Positions 32,177-40,025 of a DNA stretch of 64,000 nt are shown piece by piece. The stretch is from positions 100,889 to 164,888 of the forward strand of contig NZ_FOEQ01000012.1 in the NCBI RefSeq assembly GCF_900110655.1. Direction: 5' to 3'. This DNA is from Pseudomonas soli (GTDB lineage Bacteria; Pseudomonadota; Gammaproteobacteria; Pseudomonadales; Pseudomonadaceae). The position numbers and the translations under genes are program-made. Position 1 is the first letter of the stretch. The number at the start of each line of letters is the position of its first letter. Under the pieces are notes generated by a model. The model did not search any database. It saw only the letters and a program-made list of their open reading frames with translations, and was not told where the DNA came from.

Positions 32177-33841
32177 TCAGCCGCGGTGACGGCCGCGGAA
32201 GTAGTTGATCAGGCCTTGGGTCGAGCCATCCTCGGCGCTGTCTTCCTGGGCCCCGACCAGGCGCTGGTACACGCCCTTGCCCAGTTCCTTGCCCAGCTCC
32301 ACGCCCCACTGGTCGAAGGCGTTGATGCCCCAGACCACGCTCTGCACGAACACCTTGTGCTCGTACATTGCCACCAGCGCGCCAAGGCGGCGCGGGCTGA
32401 TGCGCTCGACCACCAGGGTGTTGCTAGGGCGGTTGCCTGGGATCACCTTGTGCGGCGCCAGCTTGGCGATGTCGTCCTGGTTCAGGCCCTTGGCGCGCAG
32501 TTCGGCCTCGGCTTCCTCGCGGGTCTTGCCGAGCATCAGTGCCTGGCTCTGCGACAGGCAGTTGGCGTACAGCCACTGATGATGGTCGGCCACCGGGTTG
32601 AAGCTCACCACCGGCACGATGAAGTCTGCCGGGATCAGCTGGGTGCCCTGGTGCAGCAGTTGGTGGTAGGCGTGTTGGCCGTTGCAGCCGACGCCGCCCC
32701 AGATTACCGGGCCGGTTTCGGTCTGCACCGGCGTGCCATCGGTCAGCACGCTCTTGCCGTTGGACTCCATGTCCAGCTGCTGCAGGTGCTTGGTGATGTT
32801 GCGCAGGTAGTGGTCGTACGGCAGGATCGCGTGGCTGCGGGCGCCCCAGAAGTTGCCGTACCATACGCCCAGCAAGGCCAGCAGCACCGGCATGTTCTTC
32901 TCGAACGGCGCGGTCTGGAAGTGCTGGTCCATGGTGTAGGCGCCGGACAGCAGCTCCTTGAAGTTGGCGGTGCCGATGGCCAGGGCGATCGGCAGGCCGA
33001 TGGCCGACCACAGCGAGTAACGCCCGCCCACCCAGTCCCACATCGGGAAGATGTTCTCTTCGCGGATGCCGAAGGCCACGGCCGCAGCCTTGTTGCTCGA
33101 CACGGCGATGAAGTGGCGGTACAGCTCGGCTTCCGAGCCGCCCTGGGCCAGGTACCAGGTACGCGCGGCCATGGCGTTCTTCAGGGTCTCGAGGGTGTTG
33201 AACGACTTCGACGACACGATGAACAGGGTGGTCTCGGCGCGCAGGTTGGCCGACAGTTCATGGAACTCGCTGCCGTCGATGTTCGCCAGGTAGTGGCAGC
33301 GCACGCCGCGCTGGGCGTAGGGCAGCAGAGCCTCGGAGACCAGCTCCGGGCCCAGGAACGAGCCGCCGATGCCGATGTTGACCACGTCGGTGATCGGCTT
33401 CTCGCTGTAGCCGCGCCACAGGCCATCGTGGATGCGCCCGACCAGTTCGGTGATCTGGTTGAGCACCTTGTGCACTTCGGGCATCACGTTGACGCCGTTC
33501 ACGCTGAGCTTGTCGCCGACCGGGCGGCGCAGGGCGGTGTGCAGCACCGGGCGGCCTTCGGAGGCGTTGATGATCTCGCCGCTGAACATCGACTTGATGG
33601 CTGCTTCCAGGTCGACTTCCTTGGCCAGGTTGACCAGCAGGTCTCGGGTCTGCTCGGTGATCAGGTTCTTCGAGTAGTCGAGAAACAGGCCGCAGCTGCT
33701 CAAGGAGAATTGGTCGAAGCGCTTGCCGTCGGCGGCGAAGGCTTCGCGCATGCTGAAGCCCTGCATGGCGTCGCGGTGTTGCTGGAGCGCCTGCCAGGCG
33801 GGCAGCGCCGTCACATCGTGGGGGGTACGGTAATACGCCAT
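32177..33841 (-). CDS. pgi: Glucose-6-phosphate isomerase
   Basis: 554-residue cytosolic isomerase of glucose-6-P and fructose-6-P. The SIS-fold signatures are present: NIGIGGSFLGPELVSEAL, VSSKSFNTLET, DWVGGRYSLWSAIGLPIAL (family signature), and the C-terminal GINAFDQWGVELGKELGK with the catalytic Lys region. Pseudomonads lack phosphofructokinase, so Pgi mainly works in gluconeogenesis and sugar recycling. A TATAAT-like -10 (minus strand, 33910-33915) lies about 70 bases upstream. Confidence 0.97.
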   Translation of the reverse strand: MAYYRTPHDVTALPAWQALQQHRDAMQGFSMREAFAADGKRFDQFSLSSCGLFLDYSKNLITEQTRDLLVNLAKEVDLEAAIKSMFSGEIINASEGRPVLHTALRRPVGDKLSVNGVNVMPEVHKVLNQITELVGRIHDGLWRGYSEKPITDVVNIGIGGSFLGPELVSEALLPYAQRGVRCHYLANIDGSEFHELSANLRAETTLFIVSSKSFNTLETLKNAMAARTWYLAQGGSEAELYRHFIAVSSNKAAAVAFGIREENIFPMWDWVGGRYSLWSAIGLPIALAIGTANFKELLSGAYTMDQHFQTAPFEKNMPVLLALLGVWYGNFWGARSHAILPYDHYLRNITKHLQQLDMESNGKSVLTDGTPVQTETGPVIWGGVGCNGQHAYHQLLHQGTQLIPADFIVPVVSFNPVADHHQWLYANCLSQSQALMLGKTREEAEAELRAKGLNQDDIAKLAPHKVIPGNRPSNTLVVERISPRRLGALVAMYEHKVFVQSVVWGINAFDQWGVELGKELGKGVYQRLVGAQEDSAEDGSTQGLINYFRGRHRG

Positions 33842-33909
33842 TGCGGGTGGTTTCCTTGTTGCATGGTCAGGCTTGGACAGCGGCAGTCATTGCCGGTTGC
33901 AAGCTGGAC

Positions 33910-33915
33910 ATTATA
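33910..33915 (-). promoter_or_regulatory. -10 box of a pgi promoter
   Basis: TATAAT on the minus strand, about 70 bases before the pgi start. The -35 region is poor. Confidence 0.4.
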
Positions 33916-33992
33916 GGCATTGGCGCCAAGGCGGGAATGGGGGGAGGCGGGCGGCGCGGATTAAAAATTGTCACCGGCCTGATACCCAAGGT

Positions 33993-34026
33993 ACGCGTGG
34001 GGCGGCGTTGAGCCGCTCCCACGCGT
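33993..34026 (-). terminator. Hairpin downstream of panC
   Basis: ACGCGTGGG-GCGGC and GCCGC-TCCCACGCGT form a 14-bp stem 5 bases after the panC stop. There is no strong U-tract; the CGCTCCCACG arm resembles half of a REP element. Confidence 0.55.
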
Positions 34027-34031
34027 CGAGC

Positions 34032-34895
34032 TCAGACGGTCTGCTCTTCCAGGTGCAGATAAAGATTGTCGATCAGCCGAGTGTTACCCAGGTAAGCTGC
34101 GGCGATCACCACCAGGTCACGGTCATCGACCTGCGCCGGGCGCAGGGTGACGGCGTGGCGCACTTCCAGGTAATCCTTACGGAACCCGGCGGCTTCGAGT
34201 TGCGCCTGGCCCTCGGCGATCAGCGCCGCGTAGTCGCGCTGGCCACGGCGCAAGGCCTCGACCATGCCGCCCAGCACACGGTACAGCGCCGGCGCGGCGG
34301 CACGCTGCTCCGGCGTCAGGTAGCCATTGCGCGAGGACAGCGCCAGGCCATCCTCGGCGCGCACGGTCGGCTCGCCGATGATCTGGATCGGCATGTTCAG
34401 GTCGCGGACCATGGCGCGGATCACCGCCAGTTGCTGGAAATCCTTCTCGCCGAACACGGCCAGGTCTGGCTGGACCATGTTGAACAGCTTGCTGACCACG
34501 GTCGCCACTCCCTCGAAGTGGCCAGGACGGCTGGCGCCGCACAGCCCTTCGGACAGTTGCGGCACGCTGACGCGGGTCTGCACGGTCATGCCGTCGGGGT
34601 ACATCTCCTCGACGGTAGGGGCGAACAGCAGGTGGCAGCCGGCCTGGAGCAGTTTCTCCTGGTCGGCGGCGAGGGTGCGTGGATACTTGTCCAGGTCTTC
34701 GCCGGCGCCGAACTGCAACGGGTTGACGAAGATGCTGGCGACCACGAAGTCGGCGCGCTGTGCGGCCTTGGTCACCAGGGCGGCGTGGCCGCTGTGCAGG
34801 TTGCCCATGGTCGGCACGAAGGCGATGCGCTTGCCCTCGCCACGGGCGCGGGCCACGGCGGCGCGCAGCTCACGGACGGTCTTGACGGTATTCAT
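34032..34895 (-). CDS. panC: Pantothenate synthetase
   Basis: 287-residue ligase joining pantoate and beta-alanine with ATP to give pantothenate, the vitamin B5 precursor of CoA. The nucleotidyltransferase motif is VPTMGNLHSGHAAL with the HxGH signature; the conserved SIFVNPLQFGAGEDLDKYPR, FGEKDFQQLAVIR and LALSSRNGYL follow. The ATG at 34895 overlaps the panB stop (ATGA), which indicates translational coupling. A much longer in-frame extension to 35294 is antisense to nothing real and reads through panB in another frame, so it is excluded. Confidence 0.96.
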   Translation of the reverse strand: MNTVKTVRELRAAVARARGEGKRIAFVPTMGNLHSGHAALVTKAAQRADFVVASIFVNPLQFGAGEDLDKYPRTLAADQEKLLQAGCHLLFAPTVEEMYPDGMTVQTRVSVPQLSEGLCGASRPGHFEGVATVVSKLFNMVQPDLAVFGEKDFQQLAVIRAMVRDLNMPIQIIGEPTVRAEDGLALSSRNGYLTPEQRAAAPALYRVLGGMVEALRRGQRDYAALIAEGQAQLEAAGFRKDYLEVRHAVTLRPAQVDDRDLVVIAAAYLGNTRLIDNLYLHLEEQTV

Positions 34896-35692
34896 GCGCT
34901 GAACCCATGTTCGCTGCCGGGGAAGCTGACGTCCTTGACCGCGCGGACATAGGCGGCCAGGGCACTCTGGATGTCCGGTTGGCCGACCATGAAGTTCTTC
35001 ACGAACTTCGGCACGCGGCCGCTCAACGACAGCCCGAGCATGTCGTGCAACACCAGCACCTGGCCATCGGTGGCGCTGCCGGCACCGATGCCGATCACCG
35101 GAATGCTCACGGCCTGGGAGATTTCTGCGGCCAGCTCGCTGGGCACACACTCGAGCAGCAGCATGGCCGCGCCGGACTGTTCCAGGGCGATGGCGTCGGC
35201 GCGCATCTGACGCGCCTGGGCTTCCTGGCGACCCTGGACCTTGTAGCCGCCCAGCACGTTGACCGTCTGCGGGGTCAGGCCCATGTGCGCGCACACCGGC
35301 ACGCCGCGTTCGGCCAGCAGGCGGATGGTTTCGCCCAGCCAGGCGGCGCCTTCGATCTTGAGCATGTGGGCGCCGGCACGCATCAGTTCGGCGGCGTTGG
35401 CGAAGGCTTGCTCGGGGGTGGCATGGGCCATGAACGGCAGGTCGGCGAGGATCAGCGACCCCTCGTTGCCGCGCTTGACGCAGGCGGTGTGGTAGGCCAT
35501 GTCGCGATTGGTGACGGGCAAGGTGCTGTCATGGCCCTGCAGGACCATGCCCAGGGAGTCGCCCACCAGCAGCACCTCCACGCCGGCCTGGCTGGCTGCC
35601 TTGGCGAAGGTCGCGTCATAGCAGGTCAGCATGGTGATTTTTTCACCCTTGGCCTTCAGGCCGTGCAGGGTAGTCAGGGTTACTTCAGGCAT
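34892..35692 (-). CDS. panB: 3-methyl-2-oxobutanoate hydroxymethyltransferase
   Basis: 266-residue TIM-barrel enzyme that transfers hydroxymethyl from methylene-tetrahydrofolate to 2-oxoisovalerate, making ketopantoate. Motifs are MLTCYDATFAKAASQAG, LLVGDSLGMVLQGHDSTLPV, KIEGAAW and the IPVIGIGAGSATDGQVLV loop. The ATG at 35692 (MPEVTLTTL) is chosen; a frame to 35728 adds 12 non-conserved residues. It shares its substrate with the branched-chain pathway encoded by ilvIHC later in this window. Confidence 0.96.
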   Translation of the reverse strand: MPEVTLTTLHGLKAKGEKITMLTCYDATFAKAASQAGVEVLLVGDSLGMVLQGHDSTLPVTNRDMAYHTACVKRGNEGSLILADLPFMAHATPEQAFANAAELMRAGAHMLKIEGAAWLGETIRLLAERGVPVCAHMGLTPQTVNVLGGYKVQGRQEAQARQMRADAIALEQSGAAMLLLECVPSELAAEISQAVSIPVIGIGAGSATDGQVLVLHDMLGLSLSGRVPKFVKNFMVGQPDIQSALAAYVRAVKDVSFPGSEHGFSA

Positions 35693-35883
35693 GTAGGGGA
35701 GTCCTCGTTCAGGCGCTGTGAACAACAACTGCGTACAACGCGTGTATTCATCTTCCGGAGCGGCACATCATCGGTCGTGATGTTCGGGCACAGATCCGTC
35801 CGAGCCTAAATGGGTGATAGCGGCACAGTGGCGCCGCGGGACGCCTATAGTCGTGAGCGAGGTGGGGGAAGTCAACCAGCCGT

Positions 35884-35922
35884 GTTACCGCATTGTTACG
35901 GCGTGGGTGTTACTGGCGTTAC
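35884..35922 (+). repeat. Four direct GTTAC repeats between panB and folK
   Basis: GTTAC occurs at 35884, 35895, 35909 and 35918, three times preceded by T-G/T context (TGTTAC-like). The rest of the 250-base gap shows no gene. The role is unknown. Confidence 0.4.
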
Positions 35923-35942
35923 CGCCGTCTGAAACGCCCGAT

Positions 35943-36422
35943 TTACAGGCGTTCCAGGCCGACGAACGGGCAGCCCTCGAGCAATTGCGCGAGGGGGCGG
36001 CCGTCGGCAAGGCAGAAGCTTTCGGGAACCAACTCGGCGAGCGGGTAGAGCACGAAGGGACGGGCCTGCATATGGTAGTGCGGGACTTTCAGGCGTGGTA
36101 CGTCGATGACCTGGTCGCCGAACAGCAGCATGTCCAGGTCGAGGGTGCGTGGGCCCCAGCGTTCCTTGCGTACGCGGCCCTGGTCGTTCTCGATGGCCTG
36201 CAGGGCGTCCAGCAGGTCCAGCGGTGCCAGTGCCGTGTCGATGGCCGCCACGGCGTTGGTGTAGCGTGGCTGGCCCGGCAGCAGCGAATCGCTGGTGTAG
36301 AGCGCCGAGGCCGCCGCCAGGCGGGTCTCGGCGATCAGGTCCAGCGCCTGCAGGGCGCTGCGCAGCTGCTCGGCGGGCTCATCCAGGTTGCTGCCCAGGC
36401 CGATGTACGCACGGGTGGTCAT
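35943..36422 (-). CDS. folK: 2-amino-4-hydroxy-6-hydroxymethyldihydropteridine pyrophosphokinase
   Basis: 159-residue kinase that pyrophosphorylates hydroxymethyl-dihydropterin, feeding FolP. The signatures are YIGLGSNL at the N-terminus, ALYTSDSLLPGQPRYTNAV and RWGPRTLDLDMLLFG with the ATP/Mg2+-binding residues. The start follows the pcnB stop by two bases, so pcnB-folK are one transcript, and panB-panC lie downstream. This pcnB-folK-panBC order is standard in gamma-proteobacteria. Confidence 0.96.
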   Translation of the reverse strand: MTTRAYIGLGSNLDEPAEQLRSALQALDLIAETRLAAASALYTSDSLLPGQPRYTNAVAAIDTALAPLDLLDALQAIENDQGRVRKERWGPRTLDLDMLLFGDQVIDVPRLKVPHYHMQARPFVLYPLAELVPESFCLADGRPLAQLLEGCPFVGLERL

Positions 36423-36424
36423 GC

Positions 36425-37819
36425 TCAGTCCCAGGCCTGCTCGTCGTCACGCTTGCGCTTGCCGCCACTGCGCTTGCGCTTGCGTGGGCCGGCACCCGCG
36501 CCAGCGGCGTCGTCACGGTTGCCCAGCTCGCGGATCATGTCGCGGCGCTGGCTGTCGTTGGCATCCTGGTAGTCGGTCCACCATTGGCCCAGCCCATCGG
36601 TTTCCTCGCCGGCGCTTTCACGCAGCAGCAGGAAGTCGTAGCCGGCGCGGAAACGCGGGTTGTCCAGCAGCATGTCGGCGCGCTTGCCGCTGCGCCGTGG
36701 CAGGCGCTCCTGCATGTCCCAGATCTCGCGGATCGGCAGGGTGAAGCGCTTGGGGATGGCGATGCGTGCGCACTGTTCGGCGATCAGGTCGTGGGCCGCG
36801 CCGTTCATGGCCGGAATCGGCGGCACGCCCTGGCTCTGCAGGTACAGTACGCGGCTTGGCAGGGCAGGCCAGAGCAGCGCGGCGAACAGGAAGGCGGGCG
36901 TCACCGGCTTGCCCTGCTTGACGCGCAGGTCGGTGTTGGCCAATGCCTGGCTGATCAAGCTGTGGGTGTAGCTCGGGCGTTCTTCCAAGGCATGGCTGCT
37001 GGCCGGGAACAACGGCTCGAACAATTGCAGGTCGACCAGCATCTCGAAGGTGATCGCCCCCTGGCCGTTGAGGAACAGCTTGAGGCTTTCCTCGAACAGG
37101 CGCGCGGGTGGGATGTCGCGCAGCATCGGCGCCAGCTCGCGGATCGGCTGCACGGTGTGCTTCTCGATGCCGAAGTCCAGCTTGGCGGCGAAGCGCACGG
37201 CGCGCAGCATGCGTACCGGATCTTCCTGGTAACGGTGGGTCGGATCGCCGATCAGGCGCAGCAGCCGGTTACGGATGTCGTGGACACCGTTGGCGTAGTC
37301 GAGGATGCGCTCGCTGACCGGGTCGTAGTACAGGGCGTTGATGGTGAAGTCGCGGCGTTGCGCGTCTTCTTCCAACGTGCCGTACACGTTGTCGCGCAAG
37401 ATGCGACCGCTGGCATTGTGCGACGAACGGTGGCTATCGGACTGGTCTTCATCGGAGTGGGGCGCACGGAAGGTGGCGACCTCGATGATGTCACGGCCGA
37501 AATGCACGTGGACCAGCTTGAAGCGCCGGCCGATGATACGGGCGTTGCGGAACTCCGCGCGGACCTGCTCGGGGGTGGCGCTGGTGGCGACGTCGAAGTC
37601 CTTGGGCGTGATGCCCAGCAGCAGGTCGCGCACGCAGCCACCGACCAGGTAGGCCTGATAGCCGGCCGCCTGCAGGCGCTCGACGATGCTCACGGCATGG
37701 CGGCTGAACTGGCTGCGCTGCAGCGAGTGCTGGCTCTTGTTGATCACTTCAGGCGTGGTACGCCTGTGGTGCTGGCCACGAACGGGCGGGCGGAACGACT
37801 GGAACAGCTTCTTCAGCAT
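36425..37819 (-). CDS. pcnB: Poly(A) polymerase I
   Basis: 464-residue enzyme adding poly(A) tails that promote RNA decay. The nucleotidyltransferase core has YLVGGCVRDLLLG and the catalytic carboxylates in PKDFDVATSA; RRDFTINALYYD and the neck/body helices follow, and the C-terminal tail is very basic (RKRKRSGGKRKR), as usual for RNA-binding tails here. Start MLKKLFQSF at 37819 is chosen; a GTG nine bases upstream is also in frame. Neither has a Shine-Dalgarno sequence, which suggests weak initiation (E. coli pcnB uses a rare AUU start). Confidence 0.95.
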   Translation of the reverse strand: MLKKLFQSFRPPVRGQHHRRTTPEVINKSQHSLQRSQFSRHAVSIVERLQAAGYQAYLVGGCVRDLLLGITPKDFDVATSATPEQVRAEFRNARIIGRRFKLVHVHFGRDIIEVATFRAPHSDEDQSDSHRSSHNASGRILRDNVYGTLEEDAQRRDFTINALYYDPVSERILDYANGVHDIRNRLLRLIGDPTHRYQEDPVRMLRAVRFAAKLDFGIEKHTVQPIRELAPMLRDIPPARLFEESLKLFLNGQGAITFEMLVDLQLFEPLFPASSHALEERPSYTHSLISQALANTDLRVKQGKPVTPAFLFAALLWPALPSRVLYLQSQGVPPIPAMNGAAHDLIAEQCARIAIPKRFTLPIREIWDMQERLPRRSGKRADMLLDNPRFRAGYDFLLLRESAGEETDGLGQWWTDYQDANDSQRRDMIRELGNRDDAAGAGAGPRKRKRSGGKRKRDDEQAWD

Positions 37820-37942
37820 GGGATGCACTGTTTGAAGGAATGATCGGCCAAGGATAGGAGAATGGCCGCATGATGGGCGGGGATTCTAGCATTTACTGGG
37901 GGAATGGTGTAGGCGGTGTGGCAAGGGTGATGCGAAGGGGAG

Positions 37943-38314
37943 AAACGACATGGGGAGCCGAAGCTCCCCATCAAGTCGTTGCGTGCTCTTATTGTTCTTC
38001 TGCTGGGCTTCTTGTTTTTGTTGAGTGCCCTGTCCACAAATCTTGAAGCTTGTGGACGACCCCCAAACCGGGGGTAAAGAGCAAACGGATTGCTTTGGTC
38101 GCCGAGTTGATGCTGATCTGTCGATCCAATCAGTTCAGGTGCTGCTTTTGAGTGCAGTTTTTGTTGTTCTCTGCCTGATCGTGGGGCAAGCCCCAAACAC
38201 AACGCCTCTCCAAAAGAATCAGTTAGCTGCGCCTCCGCCGTCTTGTTTTTATTGTGCGTGAGCCGTTTCGTCTTGTTCTTATTCTGAGTTGCAGTGCTTG
38301 TTATTGTTCTTGTG
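37943..38314 (-). ncRNA. crcZ: CrcZ regulatory RNA (Crc/Hfq decoy)
   Basis: About 370 bases between pcnB and cbrB, on the same strand. It carries at least six A-rich catabolite-activity motifs on the minus strand: at 38297-38311 (AAGAACAATAACAAG), 38272-38283, 38242-38253, 38157-38168, 38011-38022 and 37986-38000. Such AAnAAnAA motifs bind Hfq/Crc, and CrcZ is known to titrate Hfq and so relieve catabolite repression in Pseudomonas. It starts just after a sigma-54 promoter and ends at a terminator hairpin. A small internal hairpin TGGGGCAAGCCCCA (38182-38195) has a REP-like core. Ends are predicted, not mapped. Confidence 0.93.
37944..37980 (-). terminator. Terminator of crcZ
   Basis: On the minus strand, ATGGGGAGC / TTCG / GCTCCCCAT extended by AACGAC/GTCGTT, then TTTCTCC. 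Confidence 0.85.
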
Positions 38315-38324
38315 CCAGAGATAT

Positions 38325-38340
38325 AGCAGGTGCCGTGCCA
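38325..38340 (-). promoter_or_regulatory. Sigma-54 promoter of crcZ
   Basis: On the minus strand TGGCACGGCACCTGCT, a close fit to TGGCACGNNNNTTGCW. Predicted start near 38314. Confidence 0.9.
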
Positions 38341-38415
38341 ACTTTTGAAGATCCAATGAAATCGGGGCTTTCAGCGTTCCAGGCAGCTTTTGCCGCGGGG
38401 CAAATGTAGAAATTT

Positions 38416-38489
38416 CGTTACCTTACGCCTCGGGGGATGTTACGCCCGCCAGGGTAGGTAACAGATTTTTGCGGTAACTGATGTGTTAC
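38416..38489. promoter_or_regulatory. CbrB upstream activator sites for crcZ
   Basis: A perfect TGTTAC-N14-GTAACA lies at 38438-38463, the pattern reported for CbrB at crcZ promoters. Flanking half-sites are CGTTAC at 38416-38421, GGTAAC at 38473-38478 and TGTTAC at 38484-38489. They sit about 100-160 bases upstream of the sigma-54 promoter, the usual enhancer distance. The rest of 38341-38415 shows no gene. Confidence 0.85.
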
Positions 38490-38499
38490 CCCAAACAAC

Positions 38500-38562
38500 C
38501 GCGGGGCAAGCCCGGCTCCCACGGACCAGGCAAGACTGGCGTGGAAGCGGGCTTGCCCCGCG
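38500..38562. repeat. REP-type inverted repeat after cbrB
   Basis: CGCGGGGCAAGCCCGGCTCC and the facing GAAGCGGGCTTGCCCCGCG arm pair around a short loop, between the CbrB sites and the cbrB stop. Confidence 0.88.
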
Positions 38563-38578
38563 ATCGGATTACACAGAA

Positions 38579-40021
38579 TCAGTTGTCGCTGGTGGCGTTG
38601 CTCTTGCGCCGCGGGATGCCCAGGCGCTGGCGGCGTTCCCACAGACATTTGCGGCTGACGCCCAGCTTGCGGGCCAGTTCGGTTTCGGTCATGTGGTCCT
38701 GGTGCTCGAGCACGAAGTGCTGGAAGTAATCCTCCAGCGACAGGTCCTCGGTCGGCTCATGGCTGGCGCTGTTGCTGCTGGCCAGCGCCGGCAGGTTGTC
38801 CAGCATGTCGTCGTCTTCCAGGTCGCTCAGCTCGATGTCGATGCCCAGCAGGTCGGCGGAAATTTCCGCGCTTTCGCTGAGAATCACAGCGCGCTCCACC
38901 GCGTTTTCCAGTTCGCGCACGTTGCCCGGCCAGCTGTAGTGGCGAATGGCTTGTTCGGCATCGTGGGAGAAATGCAGGTCGTCGCGGCCGATCCGTGCGC
39001 TCTGGCGGGCAAGGAAGGCATTGGCGATCTCGTTGACGTCGCTGCCACGCTCGCGCAGGGCCGGCAATTTCAGGGCGATCACATGCAGGCGGTAGTAAAG
39101 GTCTTCACGGAACTGCCCGGCCTTTGCCAGGTTCTTCAGGTCGCGGTGGGTGGCCGCGATCAGGCGCACGTCGACCTTCTGCGATTGTACCGAGCCTACC
39201 CGGCGGATCTCGCCTTCCTGCAATACGCGCAGCAGGCGGGCCTGGGCTTCCAGTGGCAGCTCGCCGATCTCGTCGAGGAACAGGGTGCCACCATCGGCGG
39301 CTTCGACTAGCCCCGCCCGGCCCGCGCTGGCGCCGGTGAAAGCGCCCTTCTCGTGGCCGAACAGTTCCGACTCGATGAGGGTTTCCGGGATCGCCGCGCA
39401 GTTCACCGAGATCATCGGTGCCTTCGCCCGGCGCGAGAGGTTGTGCAGGGCGCGGGCGACCAGCTCTTTGCCGGTGCCGGATTCGCCCTGAATCAGAACA
39501 TTGGAGTCGGTTGGCGCGACCTTGCGAATCTTCACGAACATGTCCTGCATCGGCGGGCAGGAGCCAATGATGCCGATCTCGCCATTGGCGGCGGCGGGGC
39601 TGGTCTTCTCCGCGCTGGCCTTGCCATTGGCGGCCCGGGGCTCGCCGGCCGGCGCCGAGGCCGGGGCGTTCACCCGGTCGCGCAGGATACGCGCCACGGC
39701 CTGGAGCATCTCGTCGTGGTCGAAGGGCTTGGCGATGTAGTCCACCGCGCCCATTTTCATCGAGTCCACCGCCGAGCGCAGGCTGGCGTAGCTGGTCATG
39801 ATCAGTACCGGCGTGCCCTGGCCGAGCTTGATCAGCTCGGTACCCGGGGCACCCGGCAGGCGCAGGTCACTGACGATCAGGTCGAAGGTGGCAATGCTGA
39901 AGCGTTCCTGGGCTTCCTGCACCGAGCCGGCTTCGCTGACCTGGTACTGGTTCCGCTCGAGCAGGCGACGCAGGGCCGAACGGATGATGGTTTCGTCTTC
40001 GACGATCAGAATATGCGGCAT
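38579..40021 (-). CDS. cbrB: Two-component response regulator CbrB (sigma-54 activator)
   Basis: 480-residue NtrC-type activator. The receiver domain (1 to about 120) has acidic pocket VEDE, phospho-acceptor Asp52 (SDLRLPG) and the KPF Lys. The AAA+ domain (about 150-385) has Walker A GESGTGKE and the sigma-54 contact loop GAFTGA. The C-terminal Fis-type helix-turn-helix (about 440-475) contains TELARKLGVSRKCLWERR. Paired with CbrA four bases upstream, it controls carbon/nitrogen balance and drives crcZ, whose promoter and sites lie immediately downstream. Confidence 0.98.
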   Translation of the reverse strand: MPHILIVEDETIIRSALRRLLERNQYQVSEAGSVQEAQERFSIATFDLIVSDLRLPGAPGTELIKLGQGTPVLIMTSYASLRSAVDSMKMGAVDYIAKPFDHDEMLQAVARILRDRVNAPASAPAGEPRAANGKASAEKTSPAAANGEIGIIGSCPPMQDMFVKIRKVAPTDSNVLIQGESGTGKELVARALHNLSRRAKAPMISVNCAAIPETLIESELFGHEKGAFTGASAGRAGLVEAADGGTLFLDEIGELPLEAQARLLRVLQEGEIRRVGSVQSQKVDVRLIAATHRDLKNLAKAGQFREDLYYRLHVIALKLPALRERGSDVNEIANAFLARQSARIGRDDLHFSHDAEQAIRHYSWPGNVRELENAVERAVILSESAEISADLLGIDIELSDLEDDDMLDNLPALASSNSASHEPTEDLSLEDYFQHFVLEHQDHMTETELARKLGVSRKCLWERRQRLGIPRRKSNATSDN

Positions 40022-40025
40022 TGAT

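Noticed and set aside
38025..38261. 78-codon plus-strand ORF between pcnB and cbrB
   Set aside because: It is antisense to crcZ, whose promoter, motifs and terminator explain the region.
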